Shown here: in pieces, positions 30,841 to 40,438 of the stretch
How the letters are laid out: every line of letters begins with the position of its first letter
Position numbering within the stretch: the first letter of the stretch is position 1
Source of the DNA: Bacteroidota bacterium
GTDB taxonomy: Bacteria; Bacteroidota; Bacteroidia; AKYH767-A; 2013-40CM-41-45
Direction of reading: 5' to 3'
Assembly: GCA_016711505.1 (NCBI GenBank)
Contig: JADJSV010000016.1
Coordinates: 62,001-126,000 of the forward strand
DNA: 64,000 nucleotides
The notes under the pieces: generated by a model
What the model was told of the DNA's origin: nothing
Databases searched by the model: none
What the model saw: the letters and a program-made list of their open reading frames with translations, nothing else
Position numbers and translations under genes: made by a program

Positions 30841-30869
30841 AAAAAAAAAGGAGAACCTTCGCTCTCCTT
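30841..30869 (-). terminator. Rho-independent terminator after tsf
   Basis: Read on the minus strand: AAGGAGAGCGAAGGTTCTCC followed by about nine T residues. The stem and U-tract are classic. It lies 18 bases past the tsf stop, implying pyrH-frr may have their own promoter or depend on read-through. Confidence 0.8.
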
Positions 30870-30886
30870 ATAATCTTTTTTACTTA

Positions 30887-31723
30887 TTACCCGATTTTCA
30901 CGCGTTTCATCGCTGTGATATGGGCGTTTTTGTCAACGCTTTCCAAGTACTGACGAACCGTTTTCTTTTCGTCTTTAATGAATTGCTGATTTAACAAAGT
31001 ATATTCAGAATAGAATTTGTTGATCTTTCCTGCTGCGATCTTTTCGATCATGTTCTCAGGTTTTCCTTCAGCGCGGATCTGCTCTTTTGCAATTTCCACT
31101 TCACGCTCAAGTAATGTAGAATCTACATCGTCTTTATCGATCGCTACCGGCGCCATAGCTGCAACTTGCATTGCAATATCGCGGCCTGCATCAGCAGCCG
31201 TTTGATTCGTTGTATCAAAAGCTACAACTGACGTAAGTTTGTTACCCGGGTGATTATAGATGATCACTTTTTCTGCATTCACATATGCGAAATCTACTAG
31301 ATCGATTTTTTCACCGATTCTTCCCATCTGATCAACTAATGTCTCAGCAACTGTTCTGTCACCAAGTTTCATTGCTTTCAGTTCATCTGCAGATTTAGCT
31401 TTATTGCTAACAGCAAGATCAAGAATTGACTCACCATATTTCAGGAAGTCAGCATTTACAGCTACGAAATCTGTTTCGCAACAAACTGCAATTACAAAAC
31501 CTTCTTTGCCGTCTGCAGTTACTTTTCCGAAAACATAACCTTCTTTCGCTTCACGATCCTGACGGTTCGCTGCGATCTTCTGTCCTTTTTTACGTAAAAT
31601 GTCAATAGCAGCTTCAAAATCACCATTGGCTTCCGTCAATGCTTTTTTGCAATCCATCATACCGGAACCGGTCTGTTGGCGAAGTTTGTTTACATCTGCT
31701 GCGCTGATTGTTGCAGTAGTCAT
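30887..31723 (-). CDS. tsf: Elongation factor Ts
   Basis: A 278-residue EF-Ts, the nucleotide exchange factor for EF-Tu. The N-terminal UBA-like domain has VNKLRQQTGSGMMDCKKALT, and the Tu-contacting core has GYVFGKVTADGKEGFVIAVC with ETDFVA. It ends with VRQYLESVDKNAHITAMKRV. Length and order (directly after rpsB, 31 bases) are standard. Confidence 0.98.
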   Translation of the reverse strand: MTTATISAADVNKLRQQTGSGMMDCKKALTEANGDFEAAIDILRKKGQKIAANRQDREAKEGYVFGKVTADGKEGFVIAVCCETDFVAVNADFLKYGESILDLAVSNKAKSADELKAMKLGDRTVAETLVDQMGRIGEKIDLVDFAYVNAEKVIIYNHPGNKLTSVVAFDTTNQTAADAGRDIAMQVAAMAPVAIDKDDVDSTLLEREVEIAKEQIRAEGKPENMIEKIAAGKINKFYSEYTLLNQQFIKDEKKTVRQYLESVDKNAHITAMKRVKIG

Positions 31724-31754
31724 TGTTATATCTCCTTATTGATTAATGTTCGAA

Positions 31755-32636
31755 TTATTTTTTACGTGGTCCGCCCGCTGGTGTATTCGTACGACGTGGA
31801 CGACCTTTTCCTGCTGCTCCACCTTTTGGTGCACTTGCCGGAGCTCCACCTTCAGTTGATGGCTCTTCGTCGAAGTTAAGTTCCATTGCCATTTCAGCAT
31901 TCTCAGAACCTTCTTCGCCTTCTTTTTCTTTCTCTACTTCTTTGTCGATCTTACGTTCAGCTAATCCTTCTTCGATAGCTTTCACCATAGTATCCATGAT
32001 GATTGCAATTGATTTAGTAGCATCGTCGTTTGCAGGAATTGCAAAATCAACTTGTGTAGGATCTGTATTTGTATCAGTGATTGCGAAAGTCGGGATATTT
32101 AATTTGTGAGCTTCTGCTACTGCAATGTGTTCTTTCACTGTATCGATGATGAACAATGCAGCAGGTAGACGACTCAGATCAGAGATCGAACCCAGGAATT
32201 TTTCCATCTTCGCTTTCTGACGAGAGATCTGAAGACGCTCTTTCTTGGAAATGTTGTCGAATGTACCATCCGTCGCCATTTTCTCGAATCCTGCCATCTT
32301 CTTCACCGACTTACGTACAGTAGCAAAGTTAGTCAACATTCCGCCCGGCCATCTTTCTGTGATGAAAGGCATGTTTACTTTTGTTGCACCATTTGCAACG
32401 ATCTCTTTAGCTTGCTTCTTTGTAGCAACAAACAAAACCTTTTTACCTGATTTTGCGATTTGCTTTATAGCTGCTGCTGCTTCGTCGATCTTAGCAACTG
32501 TTTTGTTTAGATCGATAATGTGGATACCACGTGCTTCCATGAAAATATATGGAGCCATTTTCGGATTCCATTTGCTTTTCAAGTGGCCGAAGTGAGCACC
32601 TGCATCTAGTAAGTCTTGATATGAAACTCTTGACAT
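31755..32636 (-). CDS. rpsB: 30S ribosomal protein S2
   Basis: The start at 32636 gives MSRVSYQDLLDAGAHFGHLK, the canonical S2 N-terminus, for 293 residues. The longer open frame from 32795 adds 53 residues that overlap rpsI and are not S2-like. Conserved parts are RWPGGMLTNFATVRKSVKKM and TDTNTDPTQVDFAIPANDDA. The C-terminus has a 60-70-residue acidic then basic, Ala/Gly/Pro-rich extension (EKEKEGEEGSENAEM ... GKGRPRRTNTPAGGPRKK) beyond the E. coli length, which is common in Bacteroidota. Confidence 0.97.
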   Translation of the reverse strand: MSRVSYQDLLDAGAHFGHLKSKWNPKMAPYIFMEARGIHIIDLNKTVAKIDEAAAAIKQIAKSGKKVLFVATKKQAKEIVANGATKVNMPFITERWPGGMLTNFATVRKSVKKMAGFEKMATDGTFDNISKKERLQISRQKAKMEKFLGSISDLSRLPAALFIIDTVKEHIAVAEAHKLNIPTFAITDTNTDPTQVDFAIPANDDATKSIAIIMDTMVKAIEEGLAERKIDKEVEKEKEGEEGSENAEMAMELNFDEEPSTEGGAPASAPKGGAAGKGRPRRTNTPAGGPRKK

Positions 32637-32678
32637 TGAATTGAAGTTGACGAATGAATTTATTTTTATAAAGACAAC

Positions 32679-32706
32679 GGAAAAGAGTTTGGATAAACTC
32701 TTTTCC
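32679..32706. promoter_or_regulatory. Hairpin between rpsI and rpsB
   Basis: GGAAAAGAGTTT and AAACTCTTTTCC form a perfect 12-bp stem with a 4-base loop, between the rpsI stop and the rpsB start. There is no strong T-tract on the minus strand, so it could be a weak terminator, processing site or leader structure controlling rpsB-tsf. Confidence 0.5.
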
Positions 32707-32718
32707 GCCATCGTAATA

Positions 32719-33105
32719 TTAACGTTTAGAGAACTGGAATTTCTTACGCGCTTTCTTCTGTCCCGGCTTCTTACGCTCAACCATACGAGGGTCACGCGTC
32801 AATAAACCTTCTTTACGAAGTGGCGATTTGTTTTCTTCAGCAACCTTCACAAGAGCACGTGCAATTCCTAAGCGTGCAGCTTCTGCCTGACCTTTGATAC
32901 CACCACCATCAACGGTGATCTTGATATCATACGTCTCAACTACGTTGATTACAGTTTGGGCTTGTCTTAAAATATATTGCAACGGACCTGTAGGAAAATA
33001 TTCCTTGAAGTCACGTGAATTTACTGTAATGTCACCACTGCCCGGCGCTAAATACACGCGTGCAATTGATGTTTTTCTACGGCCGAGAGAATGGATCGTT
33101 GCCAT
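32719..33105 (-). CDS. rpsI: 30S ribosomal protein S9
   Basis: A 128-residue S9: MATIHSLGRRKTSIARVYLA, VDGGGIKGQAEAARLGIARA and the conserved C-terminus ending FQFSKR, whose Lys-Arg tail reaches the P-site tRNA. It starts 20 bases after rplM, the universal pair. Confidence 0.98.
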   Translation of the reverse strand: MATIHSLGRRKTSIARVYLAPGSGDITVNSRDFKEYFPTGPLQYILRQAQTVINVVETYDIKITVDGGGIKGQAEAARLGIARALVKVAEENKSPLRKEGLLTRDPRMVERKKPGQKKARKKFQFSKR

Positions 33106-33125
33106 GTTTAAATCAGTTCTTTTGA

Positions 33126-33569
33126 TTAAAATTTAACTTCTTTTGGTTTTTGTGCTGTATGCGGATGCTCTGTTCCTACGAATACATATAGGTTACGGAA
33201 CATCTCTCTTCCTAACTTTGTTTTAGGTAACATTCCACGAATGGAGTTCTCTAAAATCAAGGCCGGATTTTTTTTCATCCACTCTGTAGGAGTCGCGAAA
33301 CGTTGTCCACCCGGATAACCCGTGTGACGTACGTATTCTTTTTCCTGCATTTTATTGCCGGTAAAGCGAATCTTTTCAGCGTTAATAACAATTACGTTAT
33401 CACCGCAATCCACGTGTGGAGTGTAATTTACTTTGTGCTTACCACGCAACATTTTGGCAACTTCAGAAGAAACTCTTCCAACTACCAGGTCAGTTGCATC
33501 TACTAGCACCCATTCTTTATTGACTGTTTTTGCGTTTGCAGAAACAGTCTTATAGCTCACTGCGTCCAA
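33126..33569 (-). CDS. rplM: 50S ribosomal protein L13
   Basis: A 147-residue L13: WVLVDATDLVVGRVSSEVAK, LRGKHKVNYTPHVDCGDNVI and SIRGMLPKTKLGREMFRNLY, all family hallmarks. It is the first gene of the six-gene translation series running leftward to frr. Confidence 0.98.
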   Translation of the reverse strand: MDAVSYKTVSANAKTVNKEWVLVDATDLVVGRVSSEVAKMLRGKHKVNYTPHVDCGDNVIVINAEKIRFTGNKMQEKEYVRHTGYPGGQRFATPTEWMKKNPALILENSIRGMLPKTKLGREMFRNLYVFVGTEHPHTAQKPKEVKF

Positions 33570-33793
33570 TTTACTTAATATTTATAGTGTTATTTTCCAA
33601 TAAATAGCTTTCCCACGAAGGGGTTGCAAAAGTAGGATAATATTTCTTACTAACAAATGCTTGTGCAATTAATTTATCACGACTGATGTGGTTAACAGCG
33701 GTTTTTATTGAAAAATTTCGGAATGCGGATTTCGGATTTCGGATTGATCGGTAGTAATTCAACTGTTTTATTTCAATTAACTCCCTTTTTAGG

Positions 33794-34090
33794 TCAAAAT
33801 CGGCCTTCTGCTTTGGATTCAACATCTTTGATGAGGCGGAATAATGGGAGGGTCCGAACAAAGAAACCGACGAAAAAAGTTGCTAAAATTAACAACGACA
33901 TCCATCCGATTTCCTGATGTTCCAGAAAAAAAGTCACCAGAACGCCGCCAAGAAAGCTGTAAACCATCAAATAAAGGACCTCAAATTTAACAGCAGCCGA
34001 TCCGATTCGTTTTTTACGCATGACACGCAAAATCAGCATCGTTATAATTAAAAGCAGGATCAAATACGGCAAATAGGCAGAGTGGCTCAT
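33794..34090 (-). CDS. Small integral membrane protein, unknown
   Basis: A 98-residue protein with three probable membrane helices: YLPYLILLLIITMLILRVM (about residues 7-25), LYLMVYSFLGGVLVTFFL (about 39-56) and MSLLILATFFVGFFVRTL (about 64-81), with Arg/Lys loops (RVMRKKRIG) between. I do not recognise a family. The frame is divergent from the TIGR01777 gene at 34179. The hydrophobic pattern and coding-like composition argue for a real gene, but no motif supports a function. Confidence 0.6.
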   Translation of the reverse strand: MSHSAYLPYLILLLIITMLILRVMRKKRIGSAAVKFEVLYLMVYSFLGGVLVTFFLEHQEIGWMSLLILATFFVGFFVRTLPLFRLIKDVESKAEGRF

Positions 34091-34178
34091 TTTTAGATGT
34101 TTAATTGAATATCACATTAATTCCCGCGAAAATAAACAAATTTGTACTCTTATTGTTAAAACTTCAACGCACTTTTAT

Positions 34179-35090
34179 ATGTCATCAATTTTAATCACCG
34201 GCGGAACCGGACTTGTGGGAACTCGCCTGGCGAAACTGCTTAGTCAGAATGGACATCAAGTCTCTTTGCTCAGCAGATCTTCCGGAAATTCAGAACACAA
34301 AACTTTCATCTGGAATCCCGAAAAAAAAATCTTCCCAATAGAAGCTCTTAATAATGTTGATTTCATTGTGCATTTAGCAGGCGCCGGAATTGCTGATAAG
34401 TACTGGACGAAAAAGTATAAAGAGAAAATTGTCAGAAGCAGAGTTGATTCTGCAAATCTGATTTTCGAAGTGCTGAAAAGTAATTCGCATCAGGTAAAAT
34501 GTTTCATTTCTGCATCAGCCACCGGATACTATGGTGAAAGCGGCGAAACCTGGGTCGATGAAACGCGACCTCCTGCTGATGATTTTTTGGGAAACACATG
34601 CAAGGTCTGGGAAAAGTCTGCCATGCAATTCGAAACACTCGGAATGCGAGTAGTAATACTCAGAACAGGAATTGTACTTGCAAAAGAAGATGGCGCAGTG
34701 AAACCAATGGCGCTTTCGGTGAAATTATTTGCGGGTGCTGCTTTCGGTGATGGCGAACAATATATGCCTTGGATCCATCTCGATGACCTTTGCAGAGAAT
34801 ATGAATTTGCAATTAGCAATCAATCGCTGCATGGTGCTTACAATGCTGTAGCACCATCTCCTGTAAAAAATTCTTTCTTCATAAAGACATTAGGAAAAGT
34901 TCTGCATCGCCCCATCTGGCCGATCAATATTCCGGGATTTGTTTTGAAAACAATTCTTGGGGAAAAAGCAGTTGTCGTATTGCAAGGACAAAGAGTAACG
35001 AATGAAAAGATCAGACAGGAAGGGTTTGCTTTCAAGTATAATGATGTGAGAGTGGCGCTGGAAGAGGTTTTGAAAAATGAAGTGGAGTGA
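34179..35090 (+). CDS. TIGR01777-family NAD(P)-binding oxidoreductase
   Basis: A 303-residue extended SDR. It opens ILITGGTGLVGTRLAKLLSQ, has AGAGIADKYWTKKYKEKIVR-like residues, SASATGYYGESG and EQYMPWIHLDDLCREY, which together mark the TIGR01777 (YfcH-like, DUF1731 C-terminus) group. E. coli YfcH is its named relative, of uncertain function. It is followed by short GAAGTGGA tandem words and then the photolyase gene; TIGR01777 and photolyase genes are neighbours in other Bacteroidota too, from memory. Confidence 0.9.
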   Translation: MSSILITGGTGLVGTRLAKLLSQNGHQVSLLSRSSGNSEHKTFIWNPEKKIFPIEALNNVDFIVHLAGAGIADKYWTKKYKEKIVRSRVDSANLIFEVLKSNSHQVKCFISASATGYYGESGETWVDETRPPADDFLGNTCKVWEKSAMQFETLGMRVVILRTGIVLAKEDGAVKPMALSVKLFAGAAFGDGEQYMPWIHLDDLCREYEFAISNQSLHGAYNAVAPSPVKNSFFIKTLGKVLHRPIWPINIPGFVLKTILGEKAVVVLQGQRVTNEKIRQEGFAFKYNDVRVALEEVLKNEVE

Positions 35091-35125
35091 AGTGGAATGA
35101 AGTGGATGAAAAAATGAATGAATGA
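35087..35125. repeat. Short degenerate tandem repeat GAAGTGGA
   Basis: TGAAGTGGAGTGAAGTGGAA and TGAAGTGGATGA then AATGAATGAATGAAGTTGG follow the TIGR01777 stop at 35090, partly overlapping it. Next to it, ATCTGCGAGATCTGCGGGAA uses the same words as the hairpin at 37335-37495, a possible solo arm. Confidence 0.55.
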
Positions 35126-35214
35126 AGTTGGATCTGCGAGATCTGCGGGAAATAAATAAACTTGAAAAACTTTCACACTTACCTATAAGTAAAGATCAAA
35201 CTACAAAAAAAACA

Positions 35215-36505
35215 ATGAACTTCTTCTGGTTCCGCCGCGATTTAAGATTAGACGATAATGCTGGACTTTACCATGCACTACGTTCAGGCAAACCGGTGCA
35301 ATGCGTTTTTATTTTTGATACGGAAATTTTAGAAAAACTGGAAAACAAGAATGATCTGCGGGTTGTTTTTATTCACAGACAGATTTCAAAACTTAACAAT
35401 GAATTAATTGAATTAGGTTCTTCTCTGCTTGTCAGATACGGAAAGCCCGCAGATATATGGAATTAACCTTGCAAAAGAATTTAAGATCGAAAATGTTTTT
35501 ACCAATCACGATTACGAACCGTATGCTAAAGTACGTGATGAAGAAATAAAAATATTGCTTCAGAAAAAATCAATTCAATTCAACACGTACAAGGATCAAG
35601 TCATCTTTGAAAAAAGCGAAGTGACAAAAGATGATGGATTGCCATACACCGTCTTCACACCTTTTATGAAAAAATGGCGATCCATAGTAAAACCGTTTCA
35701 TTTAAAATCTTATCCGACAGAAAAATATTTCGACGCATTTGCAAAAACAAATCAAGGATCAATTCCATCATTAGAACAAATGGGCTTTAAAGATTCTGTG
35801 ATTGAATTTCCAAAACCAAAAGTTTCAAAAGATATTTTAGAAAATTACATTCAACAACGCGATATACCATCTGTCAAAGGAACTTCACGACTTAGTATTC
35901 ACCTCCGCTTTGGAACAATCAGTATCCGCAAACTTGTCAGGCAAGCATGGCCTTATGAGAAATGGGTGAATGAATTGATCTGGCGGGAATTTTATATGAT
36001 GATTATGTGGCATTTTCCGCATGTTGTCGATCAGGCATTCAAAAGTCAATACAACAAGCTGCCATGGCATCATAACGAAACTGATTTCAAAAAATGGTGT
36101 GAAGGTAAAACCGGTTATCCGATCGTTGATGCCGGAATGCGCGAACTCAATGAAACAGGTTTTATGCACAACCGTGTGCGAATGGTCGTCTCTATGTTCC
36201 TGACAAAATATTTACTGATCGACTGGCGCTGGGGTGAAGCATACTTTGCACAAAAACTTCTTGACTACGAATTGTCGAGCAACAATGGTGGCTGGCAATG
36301 GAGCGCAGGAACAGGTGTTGATGCTGCACCTTATTTCAGACTCTTCAGCATGAGCGAACAAACTAAACGCTTTGATCCGGAATTAAAATACATCCGCAAA
36401 TGGGTCCCTGAGTTTGAAGATTTTTCTTATCCGAAGCCGATTGTTGATTATGCGTTTGCGAGGAAGAGGTGTCTGGAATTCTTTAAATCAAACTTGCCGA
36501 AATAG
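35215..36505 (+). CDS. phrB: Cryptochrome/photolyase family DNA repair enzyme, frameshifted
   Basis: Two overlapping frames (35215-35466 and about 35452-36505) form one protein of about 430 residues, near the typical 440-470. The N-terminal antenna domain starts MNFFWFRRDLRLDDNAGLYH. The break is in the ATATAT run at 35452-35457; correcting it gives YGKPADIYGINLAKEFK. The C-terminal FAD domain has GTSRLSIHLRFGTISIRKLV, WREFYMMIMW, YPIVDAGMRELNETGFMHNR and NNGGWQWSAGTGVDAAPYFR. It is a light-driven pyrimidine dimer repair enzyme (class I CPD-type pattern). The frameshift is more likely an assembly slip than decay, because all conserved blocks are intact. Confidence 0.88.
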
Positions 36506-36516
36506 GTTTGAAATAC

Positions 36517-36716
36517 AAACACAAGAACACTGAGATCACAAAAGTTCACGGAATTTAAATTTTTCATAGCCGAAACTATGCTTATACAAATTAGTGGTTT
36601 TACCTGAAAAAATAAAGGTAAGTTTGAAATAGCAAGGATGTTTATAAAAACAATTGCTGTTTCTTTTTCAAATGCCTAATTCCGTGAACTTTTGTGATCT
36701 CAGTGTTCTTGTGTTT
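36517..36716. terminator. Perfect 39-base inverted repeat spanning 200 bases, between convergent genes
   Basis: 36517-36555 and 36678-36716 are exact complements (AAACACAAGAACACTGAGAT ... GGAATT). The 122-base interior is unrelated AT-rich sequence. It fills the gap between phrB (plus) and msrB (minus). Confidence 0.75.
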
Positions 36717-36735
36717 AAACCTACCTGGAAATAAC

Positions 36736-37242
36736 TTATTTCACTAAGTCCGGTTCAAACTCCAGCGAAACCGAATTCATACAAAACCTTTTATAAGTTG
36801 GCGGCGGACCATCATCAAAAATATGTCCTAGATGCGAATCACATCTTGCGCAGATCACTTCTGTCCTTTCCATTCCATATGACTTATCCACTTTATAGAT
36901 CACACTGTTTTTTCTGAGTGGTTCAAAAAAACTCGGCCAACCGCAATCACTTTCAAATTTTGAATCGGATCTGAAAAGTTTATTACCGCACACAGCGCAG
37001 TAATATGTTCCGATTGGATTTTTGTCCCAATACTTTCCGGAAAACGCACGCTCAGTACCATTCTCCCGGGAAACATTGTAAAGTTCTGCCGACAAAATTT
37101 TTTTCCATTCTGCATTACTTACATTCAGGTGCGTCGTGTCTGATTTTGAATAATACGGATTGTTTCCGCGTCCTGATTCCTGTTTTTGTTTGGCAGAACA
37201 TGAAATCAAAAAACATAGGGTTGCAATTAAAATCGGTTTCAT
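36736..37242 (-). CDS. msrB: Peptide-methionine (R)-S-oxide reductase, lipoprotein
   Basis: The start at 37242 (internal Met) gives a lipoprotein signal MKPILIATLCFLISC with Cys15; the frame from 37272 would add ten residues before the signal peptide. The MsrB domain begins TEWKK-like (NAEWKKILSAELYNVSRENG) and has two CxxC zinc pairs, CAVC and CARC, WPSFFEPL and the catalytic motif RFCMNSVSLEF. It repairs R-methionine sulfoxide in envelope proteins. MsrA is not adjacent. Confidence 0.95.
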   Translation of the reverse strand: MKPILIATLCFLISCSAKQKQESGRGNNPYYSKSDTTHLNVSNAEWKKILSAELYNVSRENGTERAFSGKYWDKNPIGTYYCAVCGNKLFRSDSKFESDCGWPSFFEPLRKNSVIYKVDKSYGMERTEVICARCDSHLGHIFDDGPPPTYKRFCMNSVSLEFEPDLVK

Positions 37243-37334
37243 AAATGATTTATTATTCTTTCTAATTCCCAATAAAGGTAAGTATTGAAGGTGATATATA
37301 TTATTCTTTGTCTTGCTTTAATCTTACAATAATA

Positions 37335-37495
37335 TTTCCCGCAGATTTGCGCAGAAGACGCAGAAAATCCGCAGAGATCTCTGTGAGATCGTATTGGTTT
37401 GTGAACTAGACTGAATTTATATACCCTAAGAAAACAATTAATTCCAAAGGAATTTCTGCGGATTTTCTGCGTCTTCTGCGCAAATCTGCGGGAAA
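37335..37495. repeat. Perfect 38-base inverted repeat (GCAGATTTGCGCAGAAGACG) ahead of the usher-like gene
   Basis: 37335-37372 and 37458-37495 are exact complements. The 85-base interior includes the nested palindrome GCAGAGATCTCTG (37371-37383). The right arm ends 47 bases before the first usable start of the usher-like gene, and the reading frame of that gene is open back through the right arm. Confidence 0.8.
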
Positions 37496-37541
37496 GAAAA
37501 TTCAGCTTTGCGCAAGTACATCGTATGCCGGCTCGTTCGGT

Positions 37542-40381
37542 GTGCAAGCGGCGTTTGTACATAATAACACCAAACAGAGCGTTGATCAGGTGGCAAACAA
37601 TACACTTCGTATTATCAACAACGCTCCCACTCCTGTAAGATTTCATGTGAATTTTTCACTTCCTTCAGGCTGGGAATATTTAGGAAATCCTGAAAAAGAC
37701 GTTGAATTGGCAGGAAATGATTCCATTTTCCTTCCTGTTCGTTTAATTGTGAACCGCGATTCAAAAGGTGGTACAAGTTATATTGTAACTGCCTGGTTGT
37801 CATCTGACAAAGGCGTTCAGTTTTCTTCACAAAACTGGTATGTAACAATACCTATACATTCCGAATGGAGTGCCAATATTCCGGTCAAACAGCAGTACTT
37901 CATAACAGGTGTTGATTCCTCCGGATTCAAAGTCCGGTTCCGAAATACGGGAAATGCCGATGAACAAATTCGCATTTCCCTGATCCCTGATCATAGAATA
38001 GAAGTCTTGCGACAGAGTGATGGCGGAGCAGCTCTTCTGACATTTACACTAAGCTTACCGGTCGGCGCAGATACTGTGCTGACTTTTCCCGTTAATAAAA
38101 GAGCTGAAGCAAAGAACATCGGAAAAAAAGATGCCGATCTGCATGCTGCTCCTTCAAAAGAATTATATACTATTCAGGTGTTGGCAAAAGCTTTGTCGAG
38201 CACTACAAGCTGGAGCGGAACAATTCAGTTCTTTAAATTGGGAAATACCGTTAAGCAAAATGAATTCGGTCGCTCTGCAATTCCATTGGTACTTGAAGCA
38301 AATGTCTATGATGTGCTTTCCGACGGAACGACTATGTCACTCGATGCTTATGGCAGTGTTTTCCAAAAGAAAATACGATCATCAATTACCGTTTTCAAAC
38401 TGTGTTCATCACAAATTTCCTTGAACAAAATTCTTTCCTTGGTAACAATCACTATATCGGATATTTCTCAAACAATGCAATTGTTGAAGTGGGAGAAGTA
38501 AATGGCTGGGGAAGAAGTTTGTTGACAGGAAAAGGAATCAAAGCATCTTACACATACGGCAAAAACACTGTTGGCGCCATGTATACAAGAGGACCGGGCT
38601 TCTTTAAAAATAATTTTTCTGAAGGAATGGGTTTTTACCATAGTTTCAGAAATAAAAAACTGGTCTGGAATAATTATTATTCTACTCAAAAAAATGAAAG
38701 ACTTTACTCAAAGACTGATCTTGCAAATACATCAGTAAGTTATAAGATAAATCCTCATCACCAGATTTTATTTGGTGGTGGCGCAAGTATCGACAGTTAT
38801 AAAAGAGATTCTGTTAGTTCTGCTGTTCCGGGTTTTGGGTACGACATGACTTATTCAGGAAGTTATAATAAACTGAATGGCTCTCTATCCTATTCTACCG
38901 GTACAGGAAATTATGCGCTTGCTCATGGAACAACGATGATCTCGGGTCGTGCAAACTATAATATCAATGCCAAAAAACTGATTGCATTTTCATATCAGAA
39001 TTTTAAACAACGTCCGGAATACTTCTTCAACGGAGTGATCACATCAGGCTCACCAACCCGGTCAGACAGATATGAGTTGCGTTATGGAATTCAGTCTCCA
39101 ACTGCATTTGCATTTCTAAAACCAACGTACATGTATGAAGAAAATCAAACTCTTCGTACAAGAACGAAAGGACTCGGAGTAGAATACAATCTGAGAAACC
39201 TGCAAAGCGTAAGGATCTCTACAAGTGGTTTCTTCGGATACGCAAAAGCGATCGACTATGATGTTCCTGATTTCTTCATGGCAAGAATGAGTGTTTTTGC
39301 AAGATGGAGCAAAATGTTTGTCAGCATGCGTTATTACTATGGTGCTAACCAGATCTCTGAACAAAAACGATTCATTAATGATAAGATCACTCCACAATCG
39401 GTGCACATTGTTGGCGCATACGATTACTGGATGGCTGGTGGAAAATTACTTCTGACCACTACTACTAATCTTATGTATGAATCGTACTTCAAAAAAGTTA
39501 ATTTCAGATTACGTCCGGAGCTTTACTATTATACTAAGACAGGAATGCGACTTTCATTCTATGCATCATATATGAGCACTAAACAAGGTGCAAATCCAAT
39601 GCTGGAAGACCGTCCGGGAAAAGAAGATTACGAGGCTACAGCAAACAGCGAATTGAGTTTAGGATTCGGCGTCAGAAAACAAATCGGTATTCCTGTTCCC
39701 GGTAAAAAATACATTTCCACTACTGTGATCATATTCAAAGATCTTAACGGAAACAGGAAATTAGATGCTAATGAAGAAGGTGTGACAGACATGCTTGTAA
39801 ATATCCGTCCGCTTCATTTCAAAAATGATGGCAGTGATACAACTTCAATGGATAAAACACATGGAGAAGATTTCATTACAAATACAAAAGGCGAGATCAC
39901 CTATGAAAATATTCCTGCCGGTACTTATAGTGTAAAATGTAATTCATTGGTGTCTCAAAGCGAATGGTTCGATGCCAATAATGGCGAATACCTGATGGAC
40001 AAACGCCAGACTATCTATATTCCACTGACAAAAGGAGTGCGTATAACAGGCTCTCTATTGGTTGAACAAGACAAATATTCAAATTCTGATGTCAAACTTG
40101 ACATAGCGAGAATCCGGGTAACAGCAATTGATTCTTCAGGAAAAACGTATTCAGCACTTACTGATGGAAACGGAAGTTTCATGATGTACGTACCAACCGG
40201 TATTTACACATTAACCGTAAATGAATCTGCCTTAGGAAGTAATTATATGTTATTGCAAAATAAGATCAATATCGACTTGAGTTATTTCTCTGACAACTTC
40301 AGTATCACATTTAACGCTGTCGAAAAGAAGCGAAAAATGAACATAAAAAAGTTCAATCTGCAAGGTGAAGAGCAAAAATGA
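37542..40381 (+). CDS. Usher-like outer-membrane barrel protein, frameshifted, no signal peptide seen
   Basis: Frames 37542-38373 and 38374-40381 join after adding one A at the A4 run 38370-38373, giving VFQKKNTIINYRFQTVFITN. The protein is about 945 residues. Residues 1-250 are Ig-like (NTLRIINNAPTPVRFHVNFS, NRDSKGGTSYIVTAW). The middle, about 280-720, is a beta-barrel rich in alternating aromatic strands (SLLTGKGIKASYTYGKNTVG, WNNYYSTQKNERLYSKTDLA). The end has SdrD-B/CarboxypepD_reg modules (VIIFKDLNGNRKLDANEEGV, FMMYVPTGIYTLTVNES). The chaperone and pilin-like genes follow, so an usher role is inferred. No ATG or signal peptide precedes the frame; GTG at 37542 is only the first listed start, and the true N-terminus may be lost at the inverted repeat. 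Confidence 0.65.
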
Positions 40382-40438
40382 CAAAACTAACCTTAATGTC
40401 ATTCGTAAATATTAGCAAAACCATCCAAAAACCAACCA

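Noticed and set aside
32637..32795. 53-residue N-terminal extension of rpsB
   Set aside because: It overlaps rpsI and is unlike any S2 N-terminus; MSRVSYQDLL is the conserved start.
33571..33861. 96-codon minus-strand frame upstream of rplM
   Set aside because: No protein-like composition or motif, and it overlaps the better supported membrane protein at 33794-34090.
37239..37646. 135-codon minus-strand frame across the inverted repeat
   Set aside because: It is antisense to the usher-like gene and its sequence is mostly the repeat arms; no family features.
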